Source of the DNA: Thermococcus sp. MV5
GTDB lineage: Archaea; Methanobacteriota_B; Thermococci; Thermococcales; Thermococcaceae
Direction: 5' to 3'
DNA length: 64,000 nucleotides
NCBI RefSeq assembly: GCF_012027425.1
Contig: NZ_SNUE01000005.1
Span: forward strand, 1 to 64,000
Part shown: positions 1 to 7,057 of the stretch, piece by piece
Position numbering within the stretch: the first letter of the stretch is position 1
How the letters are laid out: the number at the start of each line of letters is the position of its first letter
The notes under the pieces: generated by a model
Databases searched by the model: none
Told to the model about the DNA's origin: nothing
Seen by the model: the letters and a program-made list of their open reading frames with translations, nothing else
Translations under genes and position numbers: made by a program

Positions 1-805
1 ACATGCTCCATTGGAAGTTCTTTGGATCACCGGCATAAACAGTGCTTGAGGCTTTTCTTCTATCCCACAAGAGTCTCTCAACCTTGAAGCCCCAGAATTT
101 CTCAATCAAGTCAGCAACGTAAAGACCAAGATCCTTTCTGTGATCTTCAATTCTGATGATGAACTTGAGTGTAACAGGCTCGCCATTAAAGTACCAGAAG
201 CCATCGTCACCTTTTTTAAGTTCATAACCTTGCTTTGCCAAATCATCAGCGGCTTTCTTCATAGCGTCTTCAACAATCTTTTGAGCCTTTGCTAGGTCAG
301 CAACGGCTGTAATTCCCATTGCTTTATAAACTGGCTCAAAATAGGCGTTTGCTCCTGTGCTGGGTCTGATTCCTCCTAACATTGGCTGTCCTGATCCTTG
401 GAGGATGTTTTGAACGATATATTGTCTGCTTATGAGGAAGTTTAGAGCAAACCTAATGTCTCTAATAGCGAATGGGTTGAAGTACTTCTTCTCTCCGACA
501 GTGATTAAGTATGGGTTGTCGTCATCATGCACTGGGTTAACCTCAATGTCGTTATAACCACTTGCAGTTTTAACTAAGCTCAATTTCTCGAGAACGTCTG
601 AAGGCAAGTCTTGGAATGCTGCTCCTCCAACGCTCCATAGGAAGATGTCTAAGTCTCCTTTTGCGACATCGGTAATACCTGTCTCTTGGTTTGTCCTAAT
701 ACCAATGTAAATAACGTCAGGTGCTGGACCCTTCTCAGCCGCTGCTAGAGGGCTTAGTACCATAACAAAAACAAACAACAATGCCAAAATTCCAGACCTC
801 TTCAT
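1..805 (-). CDS. ABC transporter substrate-binding protein, peptide type (partial)
   Basis: This is the N-terminal part of an extracellular solute-binding protein; the gene runs off the left edge, so its C terminus is not seen. The start is an ATG preceded by AAGGAGG at a good distance. Residues 1-23 form a signal peptide (MKRS followed by a hydrophobic stretch ending in LAAAE). The body has the look of the SBP_bac_5 (OppA/DppA) family, with VIYIGIRTNQETG, a GDLDIFLWS segment and FNPFAIRDIRFALNFLISR, the helix that in this family precedes the lobe interface. Family members bind oligopeptides or oligosaccharides outside the membrane and feed an ABC permease. The substrate cannot be told from this part. 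Confidence 0.85.
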   Translation of the reverse strand, partial: MKRSGILALLFVFVMVLSPLAAAEKGPAPDVIYIGIRTNQETGITDVAKGDLDIFLWSVGGAAFQDLPSDVLEKLSLVKTASGYNDIEVNPVHDDDNPYLITVGEKKYFNPFAIRDIRFALNFLISRQYIVQNILQGSGQPMLGGIRPSTGANAYFEPVYKAMGITAVADLAKAQKIVEDAMKKAADDLAKQGYELKKGDDGFWYFNGEPVTLKFIIRIEDHRKDLGLYVADLIEKFWGFKVERLLWDRRKASSTVYAGDPKNFQWSM

Positions 806-883
806 TCACTTCGGCCTCCTTACATTTTTCCTTCAATATTGCATGCCTTAGTGTATAATGGCATAAGAATATACATCAAAAGA

Positions 884-894
884 CCTATTTAAGA
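884..894 (-). promoter_or_regulatory. TATA box of the ABC binding protein gene
   Basis: On the minus strand a CTTAAATAG box lies about 80 nt upstream of the start codon at 805, which would give a transcript start near 862 and a 5' leader of roughly 55 nt. It is the best archaeal TATA candidate in this gap. Confidence 0.4.
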
Positions 895-1310
895 GTTACG
901 TTTCTGTAAAACTTGACGTTATTATAACGAGTGGAGATGGGCTTTAAAAGATAATCCTGTGCTTAATGCACATCAAACTTGCCTTGTGATGTCAATAATG
1001 GTACTATGAGCAAGAATACCAAGACCTCTGGGCAAAATAAGCAAAAAAGGTAAGAGAAAAATGTAGAAATTAGGAAAAATCGTTTGGTCAGGTTTTGGGG
1101 TTTAAACCTTGTATCTTTTGAGCATTATTCCATGCCCTAAAATAACCATTCAGGACTCTGACATACTGTCTAAGTAACCCATCATATTTCAGGAAGTTTT
1201 TGACCTTTTGACAATAAACAAAGCGAAAAACTAATTTACTTAAAACGTATCTTTGAAAATGGTGATACATATGAGGAGGGAGTGGGAAACCAATTGCTAG
1301 ACAGAATGAA
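895..1310. other. Intergenic stretch without a supported gene
   Basis: This gap between the divergent binding-protein gene and the small gene at 1311 is AT-rich. A 60-codon reading frame on the minus strand at 1088-1270 has no ribosome binding site and no recognisable protein character, so I leave it out. A 9-codon frame at 1271 (ATG followed by AGGAGGGAG) ends at a TAG at 1298. It may only be leader sequence. Confidence 0.5.
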
Positions 1311-1610
1311 ATGAGCTATTCTGAAATCGAAATTCTTGGTGAAATCTTGAGGGAAGGGATTTACTGGGCCTATATGGGCCGGCCATTTGAAGTGTTGCCG
1401 TTTTTGAGAGGTAAACTTTTGAGTAAAGCTGCAAGTCTCAATGGAAATAGCAAAGAAGCAGAAGTAAATGTTGAGAGGATTTTAAAAGAGCTCGAAGCTA
1501 TGTACAAACAGATCAGCATGGCTGATAAAGTAGAGAAAAAACAGATAGAGGAAATTTTGGCATATAAAGAAAAGTTTGCAGAACTTCTATTATTTGGGGA
1601 AGGTTTATAA
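1311..1610 (+). CDS. Small conserved-looking helical protein, unknown function
   Basis: This codes for 99 residues, mostly charged and helical, beginning MSYSEIEILGEILREG and ending in an acidic/hydrophobic tail. No motif, signal peptide or membrane segment is visible; a coiled coil is likely in residues 50-85. In-frame upstream there is a TGA at 1272, and no ATG, GTG or TTG lies between it and 1311, which supports the start. The only purine-rich site (GGAGGGAG, 1275-1282) is too far for a normal ribosome binding site. The stop codon overlaps the TATA box of the downstream sRNA. I do not recognise the family. Confidence 0.6.
   Translation: MSYSEIEILGEILREGIYWAYMGRPFEVLPFLRGKLLSKAASLNGNSKEAEVNVERILKELEAMYKQISMADKVEKKQIEEILAYKEKFAELLLFGEGL
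1604..1610 (+). promoter_or_regulatory. TATA box of the C/D-box sRNA
   Basis: TTTATAA lies about 25 nt upstream of the predicted 5' end of the sRNA (near 1630) and overlaps the stop codon of the gene before it. The spacing is what an archaeal Pol promoter requires. Confidence 0.6.
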
Positions 1611-1630
1611 GCCCAATCCTTTATTTTTTA

Positions 1631-1690
1631 TTGGGATGATGAGGGAGATTTCGACCGAGCGATGAGGAGACTCGCATGGTCTGACTACCC
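1631..1690 (+). ncRNA. C/D-box sRNA guiding 2'-O-methylation, probable 16S target
   Basis: The order of boxes fits an archaeal dual-guide C/D sRNA: C box ATGATGA (1636-1642), guide of about 12 nt, D' box CCGA (1655-1658), C' box GCGATGA (1659-1665), second guide of about 15 nt, D box CTGA (1681-1684). Flanking GGG (1633-1635) and CCC (1688-1690) could close the terminal stem. The D guide contains GACTCGCATGG, which is complementary to CCAUGCGAGUC, a segment I know from the 5' domain of archaeal 16S rRNA. By the D-box-plus-five rule the methylated base would be the U of CCAUG, equivalent to E. coli position 56. The D' target is not recognised. The box layout is seen; the target is inferred from memory of 16S. 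Confidence 0.8.
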
Positions 1691-1733
1691 TTAAACACAC
1701 TCTTCAAGTTGGAAGTTATGCTCATCTCGAAAG

Positions 1734-1743
1734 TTTTATAAAT
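1734..1743 (+). promoter_or_regulatory. TATA box of the zinc-ribbon/EF-1 beta operon
   Basis: TTTTATAAAT lies about 70 nt upstream of the ATG at 1809 and is the strongest TATA match between the sRNA and the operon. Confidence 0.5.
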
Positions 1744-1808
1744 GGACTTCCTTTACTGCGTTAAGAGTTACGATAACAAAAAACCTCACTTCTTGGAGGT
1801 GGTTTGAA

Positions 1809-1982
1809 ATGGCTGAGAGCATACCTGTATGTACATCATGCGGAAAAGAGATAACACCAAGAGAGCACGCTACACACTTTATATGCCCAAACTGTGGAGA
1901 AGAAATCATATGGAGATGTGAAAGCTGCCGCGTATTGGGAGTTACATACACATGCCCCAAGTGTGGATGGGAAGGACCGTGA
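1809..1982 (+). CDS. Small zinc-ribbon protein (DUF1610-like), translation-linked
   Basis: This 57-residue protein is almost entirely metal-binding: [23 protein letters not shown] and CPKCGWEGP give four CxxC pairs, enough for two zinc ribbons. The start ATG follows GGAGGTGG at 1796-1803. The protein is encoded 11 nt before EF-1 beta and very probably in the same transcript. In Thermococcales this small Zn-ribbon family is known next to translation genes and is annotated as a probable RNA-binding translation protein; the exact role is unknown. It is too short to appear in most ORF lists. Confidence 0.85.
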   Translation: MAESIPVCTSCGKEITPREHATHFICPNCGEEIIWRCESCRVLGVTYTCPKCGWEGP

Positions 1983-1993
1983 GGTGAATAAAA

Positions 1994-2281
1994 ATGAGTG
2001 ATTTCAATTTAGTTGGAGTTATTAGGGTCATGCCTACTGACCCAGAGGTAAACCTTGACGAGCTTGAAGCAGCGGTCAAAAAAATACTCGAGGAGAAATT
2101 TGAAGGCAAATATGGGATATCGAAGATTAACAGGGAGCCAATAGCTTTTGGATTGGTTGCACTTAAGGTCTATGTACTTGGAAAGGATGCTGAAGGATAC
2201 TCCTTTGATGAAGTGGCAGACGTTTTTAGAGAAGTAGAAAACGTGGAAAGTGCAGAGGTTGAAGCAGTATCAAGGTTTTGA
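1994..2281 (+). CDS. ef1b: Elongation factor 1-beta (aEF-1B)
   Basis: The 95-residue protein is the guanine-nucleotide exchange factor of archaeal EF-1A, and resets EF-1A-GDP to the GTP form during elongation. Its length matches the archaeal family (about 90 residues). Typical segments are GVIRVMPTDPEVNLDELE near the N terminus, the central PIAFGLVALKVYVLG strand region and the C-terminal VENVESAEVEAVSRF. A GAGGTGAATAAAA leader precedes the ATG. It follows the zinc-ribbon gene by 11 nt, so the two are probably cotranscribed. Confidence 0.95.
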   Translation: MSDFNLVGVIRVMPTDPEVNLDELEAAVKKILEEKFEGKYGISKINREPIAFGLVALKVYVLGKDAEGYSFDEVADVFREVENVESAEVEAVSRF

Positions 2282-2349
2282 TCTTCAAAACTTTTTAAAT
2301 TTTTATTATGGACCCTTATCAGAACTTAAATATAGTTAAAAAAAGGGTT

Positions 2350-3372
2350 TTAAACCCCTATGTTTAGAACAGTTGTTCCTATTTCCTTGAGCTCATCAAG
2401 AAGTTCTTTAAGCTCATTCACTTCAATACTCTCGTAGATGCTATTGTAATTGTTATCTGAACCTTCCTTAAGTTTTGCTAGTTCTCCGATTGCAGTGAAA
2501 AACTTTACGTACTCTTTATTCATTTCTTCGAAGGCTTCGGCTAGACTCATGGTATTTTGGTAGATTTCTTTGTACATCTTCTCATTAAAGAGGTCAGCTA
2601 TGAAATTATAAACTGCTTCAAACCCAATGCTAAAGAGTTCTTCATTGTTTACTTCCAAGGCTTTTATCAAAGCAGCCCTTAATGCGGAAAAAGCTCTCTT
2701 GAAGTCTTCTTGGGCAGCTCTTACTTCTGCCTCTACGATTTTTGTGTTCACTTCTATTTCTGCATCCCTGGGACTTTTTAAGATACTAGCGATTAGTTCT
2801 TCGGATTTCTCATAATCTTCGGTTTCGTAGTAGAAGTGAGCTAGATCCAGTAAGCTTATCAAGTAATTTTTCTCATCACCGAGCTTGTTGAACATTTCAC
2901 TGGCTTTTTTCATTGTGGTTATTGCTCTGTCTACTTCTCCAAGCTCAGCATAGTTTATAGCAATATGTGCTAGTGTTAATGCCTCTTCTCTCTTGTTTTC
3001 AACTTCCTGTTCAAGTTTTAACAGTTTTTCATACGCCTCTATAGCCTTTTCTGGAATTCCAAAATGCTCATAAGCATCTGCAAGATGATATAGTGCATTT
3101 AAGTATTTTTCTCTTTCTTCCTTGTATTTCTCAGCAAGTTTCTTGTAAATCTCCAGTCCTTTATCTAATTCACCTAAATGAGCATATATATGCGCAATTT
3201 CATGTGCAAGTTCATAAGCATCAGGGCCTTCACACTTTAAGATTAATGTTTCTACTTTTTCTAAGAATGCCCTAAGTTCATCCTCATTTTCTATTTTTTC
3301 AAGATAATCATCAAGTATTTCGAGAATTTTTTGGCAATCCCTGCTTTTTAATGCGTTTTCAAACTCTTTCAT
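2350..3372 (-). CDS. TPR-repeat protein
   Basis: This is a 340-residue all-helical protein with tandem tetratricopeptide repeats. Clear repeat consensus residues occur in AYELAHEIAHIYAHLGELDKG, LYHLADAYEHFGIPEKAIEAYEKLL, LAHIAINYAELGEVDRAI and LLDLAHFYYETEDYEKSEELI. TPR arrays mediate protein-protein contacts; no enzyme domain is present. I chose the ATG at 3372 (MKEFENAL) because GGTGA lies just upstream and because the TATA box near 3430 puts the transcript start near 3404, inside the longer frame that begins at 3414. It is divergent from the thermosome gene, so a link to protein folding is possible but not shown. Confidence 0.8.
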   Translation of the reverse strand: MKEFENALKSRDCQKILEILDDYLEKIENEDELRAFLEKVETLILKCEGPDAYELAHEIAHIYAHLGELDKGLEIYKKLAEKYKEEREKYLNALYHLADAYEHFGIPEKAIEAYEKLLKLEQEVENKREEALTLAHIAINYAELGEVDRAITTMKKASEMFNKLGDEKNYLISLLDLAHFYYETEDYEKSEELIASILKSPRDAEIEVNTKIVEAEVRAAQEDFKRAFSALRAALIKALEVNNEELFSIGFEAVYNFIADLFNEKMYKEIYQNTMSLAEAFEEMNKEYVKFFTAIGELAKLKEGSDNNYNSIYESIEVNELKELLDELKEIGTTVLNIGV

Positions 3373-3424
3373 AGTTTTCACCGATTTTTGCTTTGTTAAA
3401 AAGCTTAAAAACATTGACCGAAAA

Positions 3425-3436
3425 ATTTATAAATAG
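3425..3436. promoter_or_regulatory. Near-palindromic TATA box between TPR and thermosome genes
   Basis: AATTTATAAATA reads as a TATA box on both strands. On the minus strand it fits the TPR gene (start codon about 55 nt downstream). On the plus strand it would leave a leader of about 70 nt for the thermosome. Use in both directions is an inference. Confidence 0.45.
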
Positions 3437-3524
3437 CACAAAGGAATGCATAATCGGAATGTAAACACATTGTAACTAAAAGCAATCCTCCCACAAAAAA
3501 CAAAAATATGGGAGGTGGGTGGAA

Positions 3525-5159
3525 ATGGCTCAACTTGCGGGACAACCAATTTTGATTCTACCTGAGGGAACTCAGAGATATGTTGGAAAGGATGCCCAGA
3601 GATTGAATATCCTCGCTGCAAGAATTGTGGCTGAGACAGTAAGGACAACCTTGGGTCCAAAGGGTATGGATAAAATGCTTGTTGACAGCCTTGGAGATAT
3701 AGTAATCACAAATGATGGTGCAACAATTCTTGATGAAATGGACATCCAGCACCCAGCAGCTAAAATGATGGTTGAAGTTGCAAAGACTCAAGACAAGGAA
3801 GCTGGAGACGGAACTACGACAGCTGTTGTTATTGCTGGTGAACTTCTGAGGAAGGCTGAAGAGCTTCTTAATCAGAACATACATCCCACAATAATTGTAA
3901 AGGGCTACACACTCGCGGCTGAGAAAGCCCAAGAGGTTCTGGATATCATTGCAAAGGATGTTAGTCCAGAAGATGAAGAGGTTCTCATGAAGGCTGCTAC
4001 AACAGCTATAACCGGAAAAGCCGCTGAGGAAGAAAGAGAGTACCTAGCTAAGTTGGCAGTAGACGCTGTAAAACTCGTTGGTGAAAAAGTTGGTGAGAAG
4101 TATCAAGTTGACATTGACAACATCAAGCTTGAGAAGAAAGAGGGCGGAAGTGTCAGAGACACCCAACTCATCAGAGGTGTAGTTATTGACAAAGAGAGAG
4201 TTCACCCAGGCATGCCAAGAAAGATCGGCGATGCCAAGATTGCTCTTATTAACGAAGCACTTGAGGTTAAAGAAACTGAGACAGATGCGGAGATCAGAAT
4301 TACAAGCCCAGAGCAATTACAAGCATTCCTTGAGCAAGAGGAAAGAATGATCAGAGAGATGGTTGACAAAATTGTTGCTACAGGTGCAAATGTGGTATTC
4401 TGCCAAAAGGGTATTGATGATTTGGCCCAGCACTACCTCGCTAAGGCCGGTATATTAGCCGTTAGAAGGGTTAAGAAGAGTGATATGGAGAAGCTTGCCA
4501 AGGCAACTGGTGCAAAGATCGTCACAAACGTAAGAGATCTCACATCAGAGGACTTAGGTTATGCTGAACTTGTTGAAGAGAGAAAAGTTGCTGGAGAAAA
4601 CATGGTCTTTGTTGAAGGATGCAAGAATCCAAAAGCAGTTACAATCCTCATCAGGGGAGGAACAGAACACGTCGTTGACGAGGTAGAGAGAGCCCTCGAA
4701 GACGCAATAAAGGTCGTCAAGGACATCGTTGAAGACGGAAAGATTGTTGCTGGCGGCGGTGCAAGCGAAATCGAGCTTGCCATCAAGCTTGATGAATATG
4801 CTAAGGAAGTCGGTGGAAAAGAACAACTTGCCATTGAGTCATTTGCTGACGCATTGAAAGTAATACCAAGGACACTTGCAGAAAACGCTGGACTTGATCC
4901 AGTTGATGTGCTAGTGAAGGTTACTGCAGCCCACAAAGAAAAAGGTCCAACAGTTGGCGTTGACGTCTTTGCAGGTGAGCCAGCTGATATGATGGAGAGA
5001 GGAGTCATTGAGCCATTAAGAGTTAAGAAACAAGCCATCAAGAGCGCAAGTGAAGCTGCAGTAATGATCCTCAGAATCGATGATGTCATAGCTGCAAGCA
5101 AGCTTGAGAAGGAGAAAGAAGGCGGCAAAGGCATGGGTGAAGAAGAGACTGAATTCTGA
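3525..5159 (+). CDS. thsB: Thermosome (group II chaperonin) subunit
   Basis: This is a 544-residue subunit of the hexadecameric ATP-driven folding chamber in the cytosol. Group II signatures are visible: [30 protein letters not shown] (ATP-binding region near residues 35-65), [15 protein letters not shown] with the catalytic Asp, and [10 protein letters not shown] near residue 405. The C terminus ([11 protein letters not shown]) lacks a long Gly-Met repeat tail. The ATG at 3525 is chosen over an in-frame GTG at 3519 because GGAGGTGGG lies 8 nt before it. Thermococci often have two paralogues; the symbol cannot distinguish them with certainty. The family is usually heat-induced. Confidence 0.96.
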   Translation: MAQLAGQPILILPEGTQRYVGKDAQRLNILAARIVAETVRTTLGPKGMDKMLVDSLGDIVITNDGATILDEMDIQHPAAKMMVEVAKTQDKEAGDGTTTAVVIAGELLRKAEELLNQNIHPTIIVKGYTLAAEKAQEVLDIIAKDVSPEDEEVLMKAATTAITGKAAEEEREYLAKLAVDAVKLVGEKVGEKYQVDIDNIKLEKKEGGSVRDTQLIRGVVIDKERVHPGMPRKIGDAKIALINEALEVKETETDAEIRITSPEQLQAFLEQEERMIREMVDKIVATGANVVFCQKGIDDLAQHYLAKAGILAVRRVKKSDMEKLAKATGAKIVTNVRDLTSEDLGYAELVEERKVAGENMVFVEGCKNPKAVTILIRGGTEHVVDEVERALEDAIKVVKDIVEDGKIVAGGGASEIELAIKLDEYAKEVGGKEQLAIESFADALKVIPRTLAENAGLDPVDVLVKVTAAHKEKGPTVGVDVFAGEPADMMERGVIEPLRVKKQAIKSASEAAVMILRIDDVIAASKLEKEKEGGKGMGEEETEF

Positions 5160-5169
5160 AGCTCTTTCT

Positions 5170-5763
5170 TTATTTCTTAAGTTTTTGAATTTCATTCTCG
5201 AGTTTTCTAAGTTTCATCTTGGCTCTTCTAAGTTGTAGATTTGCCATTTCGACGATTCTATATAAATAAGCATTTTCTACCCATAGTTCTCCGTTTCTAC
5301 CTAAAGGAACATCCATTCTTTCCGTTGATCGAATCTCCACAATGAGCTTTTTATTGCTAATGCTCTTAATATTTGAATGCTTAAAACCACATGCTATGGC
5401 TAAATTGAGTAATTCAATAGCATCAGTGAGGGTTTTTGCAGAAACGTGAAGTATTGGACTGTGTAGCATGAACCAGAGCATTCCTCCATCATGTTTATTT
5501 ATGGCATTAAGAACTTCTTCAATTTTAACTTCCCTGTGCCACTTTCCAAGCCACACTGCGTTGAGCTTATCTCCAAACTCGGGCATTTGCATGATGCTTA
5601 TTCTGCCTGAACACGAGGATGTCGTGAAGTAATTCTCTAGAGAGTTTATTTTATTTAGCAGTGAGATTATGTCACTGTCTACTAATCCTTTCTCTAGGGC
5701 CTCATTTAGACTTTCCAAAGCTTTCTTTTTTTGAAGCTCAAAATTTTTCTCATATAGAAACAT
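5170..5763 (-). CDS. taw3: Taw3, wyosine-base tRNA(Phe) N4-methyltransferase
   Basis: This 197-residue protein matches the TYW3/Taw3 family, which uses S-adenosylmethionine to methylate N4 of the tricyclic wyosine precursor at position 37 of tRNA(Phe). The diagnostic SSCSGRI segment lies near residue 53, followed by WLGKWHREV, LWFMLHSPILHV and IEIRSTERMDVPLG-type strands, and a C-terminal coiled helix (RRAKMKLRKLENEIQKLKK). There is no Shine-Dalgarno before the ATG. A TTTAAA box about 27 nt upstream, over the end of the neighbouring gene, suggests a leaderless mRNA. It converges on the thermosome with 10 nt between stops. Confidence 0.9.
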   Translation of the reverse strand: MFLYEKNFELQKKKALESLNEALEKGLVDSDIISLLNKINSLENYFTTSSCSGRISIMQMPEFGDKLNAVWLGKWHREVKIEEVLNAINKHDGGMLWFMLHSPILHVSAKTLTDAIELLNLAIACGFKHSNIKSISNKKLIVEIRSTERMDVPLGRNGELWVENAYLYRIVEMANLQLRRAKMKLRKLENEIQKLKK

Positions 5764-5795
5764 GAGGGGAAAATTAAAAAAAGTGTTTTTAAAGT

Positions 5796-6143
5796 TTATG
5801 CGGAGAGATATCGTTTAACCCGATTTTCAAATTTGGCAAAATTAGGAACTCCTATGAATTCAACGTGATTATTTATCAATATTGTTGGGGTTCCCAGTAT
5901 GTTGTGCTCTTTTGCTTTTCTTTGCCCTTCAGGAGTCACTATGCTAAGTTCTTTGGCAACAACACCGTTGTATCTCTTTGCTATTTCTTGGGCCATTGCC
6001 CATGCTATCGGACAATAAGGGCAACTTGGAGAAGTGATGACCTCTATAATGGCCTTTGGTTTCTTTTGTTTAGCCTCTATCATTCCGGCTTTTTTCATGA
6101 GTTCTAACATCTTTTTTCTTCTGATCATTTCTAGTTCATCCAC
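5796..6143 (-). CDS. Thioredoxin/glutaredoxin-fold protein with CPYC motif
   Basis: This is a 115-residue protein with a charged N-terminal helix (residues 1-30) before a thioredoxin fold: AIIEVITSPSCPYCPIAWAMAQ carries the active-site CPYC near residue 43 and GTPTILI gives the cis-proline loop near residue 87. It is probably a cytosolic disulfide oxidoreductase. I chose the GTG at 6143, six nt after GAGGTG; the frame also opens nine nt earlier with a GTG that falls within the ribosome binding site. A SurR-like motif lies about 60 nt upstream, above the TATA box (near 6180). Confidence 0.8.
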   Translation of the reverse strand: MDELEMIRRKKMLELMKKAGMIEAKQKKPKAIIEVITSPSCPYCPIAWAMAQEIAKRYNGVVAKELSIVTPEGQRKAKEHNILGTPTILINNHVEFIGVPNFAKFENRVKRYLSA

Positions 6144-6201
6144 CCTTCTCACCTCGGAATAATTTCAAGTGAATAAATTTAAAAATGAATTTATGAAAAA
6201 A

Positions 6202-6218
6202 GTTTCAAACTTTTAGTC
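6202..6218. promoter_or_regulatory. SurR-like box upstream of the thioredoxin-fold gene
   Basis: GTTTCAAAC-TTTTA-GTC fits GTTn3AACn5GTT with one mismatch. SurR is the sulfur/redox regulator of Thermococcales and has targets among disulfide-reductase genes. The site lies upstream of the TATA region of the gene starting at 6143, a position that would suit activation. Confidence 0.45.
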
Positions 6219-6338
6219 TTTGAGCAGAGAAATCCTGAGTAGAGTGGTTTGCTCTCGGTATGGAGGTGGAAAAAGATTATCACGATTTTAATCTTGTGGA
6301 TAAACTCCTAATCCCTAAAGACACTAGCCAATAGTACT

Positions 6339-6725
6339 CTATCCAAAAATATCTAAACAAATATTACACCTGGCTGGATCGACTTCTGGATCAACTTTAG
6401 AGTGAAATGAACACACATAGCCCTTTCCAAGCATCTTTAAGGCAATTTTCACGAGTTCTGAGTGAATGTAGTACTCATTAGGCCTTTCCTTTAGTATCCT
6501 CTCGGCAAGTTCCATTAATTCTTCGTCTATGTCTTTGAACTTTTCTACCTCTACTAAAGCGCCTCTATTCATTTTTATGTATCTAGAAACAGCAGATTGT
6601 GTGATATGGAGAAGTTCTGCTACCTGAACCTGGGTCAGACCTTTTTTATATAAAATCTCCACTAATCTTCTCCTCAGGGAGGGATAAACATATTTCGCAG
6701 CAGCTTCAAAGGCATTTATTTTCAT
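6339..6725 (-). CDS. HTH transcription regulator with C-terminal CxxH/CxxC cluster
   Basis: This 128-residue protein has a helix-turn-helix at residues 30-51 (LTQVQVAELLHITQSAVSRYI) and a short C-terminal metal or cluster motif: Cys105, His108, Cys120, Cys123. It resembles the archaeal COG2522 family of predicted regulators. It is transcribed away from hcp, and the intergenic region contains two copies of the palindrome found at the other stress genes, with a degenerate copy between its own TATA box (6747-6756) and its ATG. The 25-nt distance from TATA to ATG implies a leaderless mRNA. I infer it is the sensor-repressor of the hcp/flavodiiron genes, with the Cys/His cluster as the sensing site; this is not proven. 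Confidence 0.75.
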   Translation of the reverse strand: MKINAFEAAAKYVYPSLRRRLVEILYKKGLTQVQVAELLHITQSAVSRYIKMNRGALVEVEKFKDIDEELMELAERILKERPNEYYIHSELVKIALKMLGKGYVCSFHSKVDPEVDPARCNICLDIFG

Positions 6726-6735
6726 AATTTTGTTT

Positions 6736-6749
6736 ATGACATTTGGAAT
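6736..6749. promoter_or_regulatory. Degenerate copy of the ATGACA-N2-TGTCAT operator
   Basis: ATGACATTTGGAAT keeps the left arm fully and four of six bases of the right arm. It lies between TATA box and start codon of the HTH gene, a position suited to autorepression. Confidence 0.35.
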
Positions 6750-6834
6750 ATATAAGGATTTTGGTCAAGTTATTATATAATCTTGTCTACCAAATGTTTG
6801 ATAAAGATAAATATTCTAGAGGATTATATTGTGA

Positions 6835-6848
6835 ATGACACATGTCAT
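6835..6848. promoter_or_regulatory. Palindromic operator, copy 1 (HTH/hcp intergenic)
   Basis: ATGACACATGTCAT has perfect six-base arms around two bases. It lies in the middle of the 332-nt gap between the divergent HTH regulator and hcp. Apart from this site, the second copy at 7026 and the two promoters, the gap is AT-rich and holds no gene. Confidence 0.7.
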
Positions 6849-7025
6849 AAAAATAGAATAAACCTAGAGGATAATTTGTTCAATATCTAAAATATACGTA
6901 ACTAAAAGTTACATAAAACTTAAGATATATATTAAAAATAAAAGTATGTGGTTTATAAATTTTCTTTTTAGGTTAAGAAACCGCAAACTTTTTATGAATG
7001 AAAGTTCATAGAAATACTGAATGAT

Positions 7026-7039
7026 ATGACAGATGTCAT
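7026..7039 (+). promoter_or_regulatory. Palindromic operator, copy 2 (hcp promoter)
   Basis: ATGACAGATGTCAT has perfect six-base arms. A TATA-like CTTTTTAT lies near 6988-6995, so transcription should begin near 7018 and the operator would lie just downstream, where a bound protein would block RNA polymerase. The hcp ribosome binding site follows at 7044-7051. Confidence 0.75.
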
Positions 7040-7057
7040 AAACTGGAGGTGAGGTAA

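Noticed and set aside
1088..1270. 60-codon minus-strand frame between the binding protein and the small gene
   Set aside because: No ribosome binding site or promoter, composition not protein-like, Phe/Tyr/Lys-rich as from random AT-rich DNA.
4559..5134. 191-codon open frame on the minus strand inside the thermosome gene
   Set aside because: It is Ser/Thr-rich and of low complexity, as expected from the complement of an acidic, Lys/Glu-rich gene; it has no ribosome binding site and the other strand encodes a clear chaperonin.
6144..6338. Possible small RNA in the gap upstream of the thioredoxin-fold gene
   Set aside because: No C/D or H/ACA boxes and only weak self-complementarity (GAGCA...TGCTC) were found.
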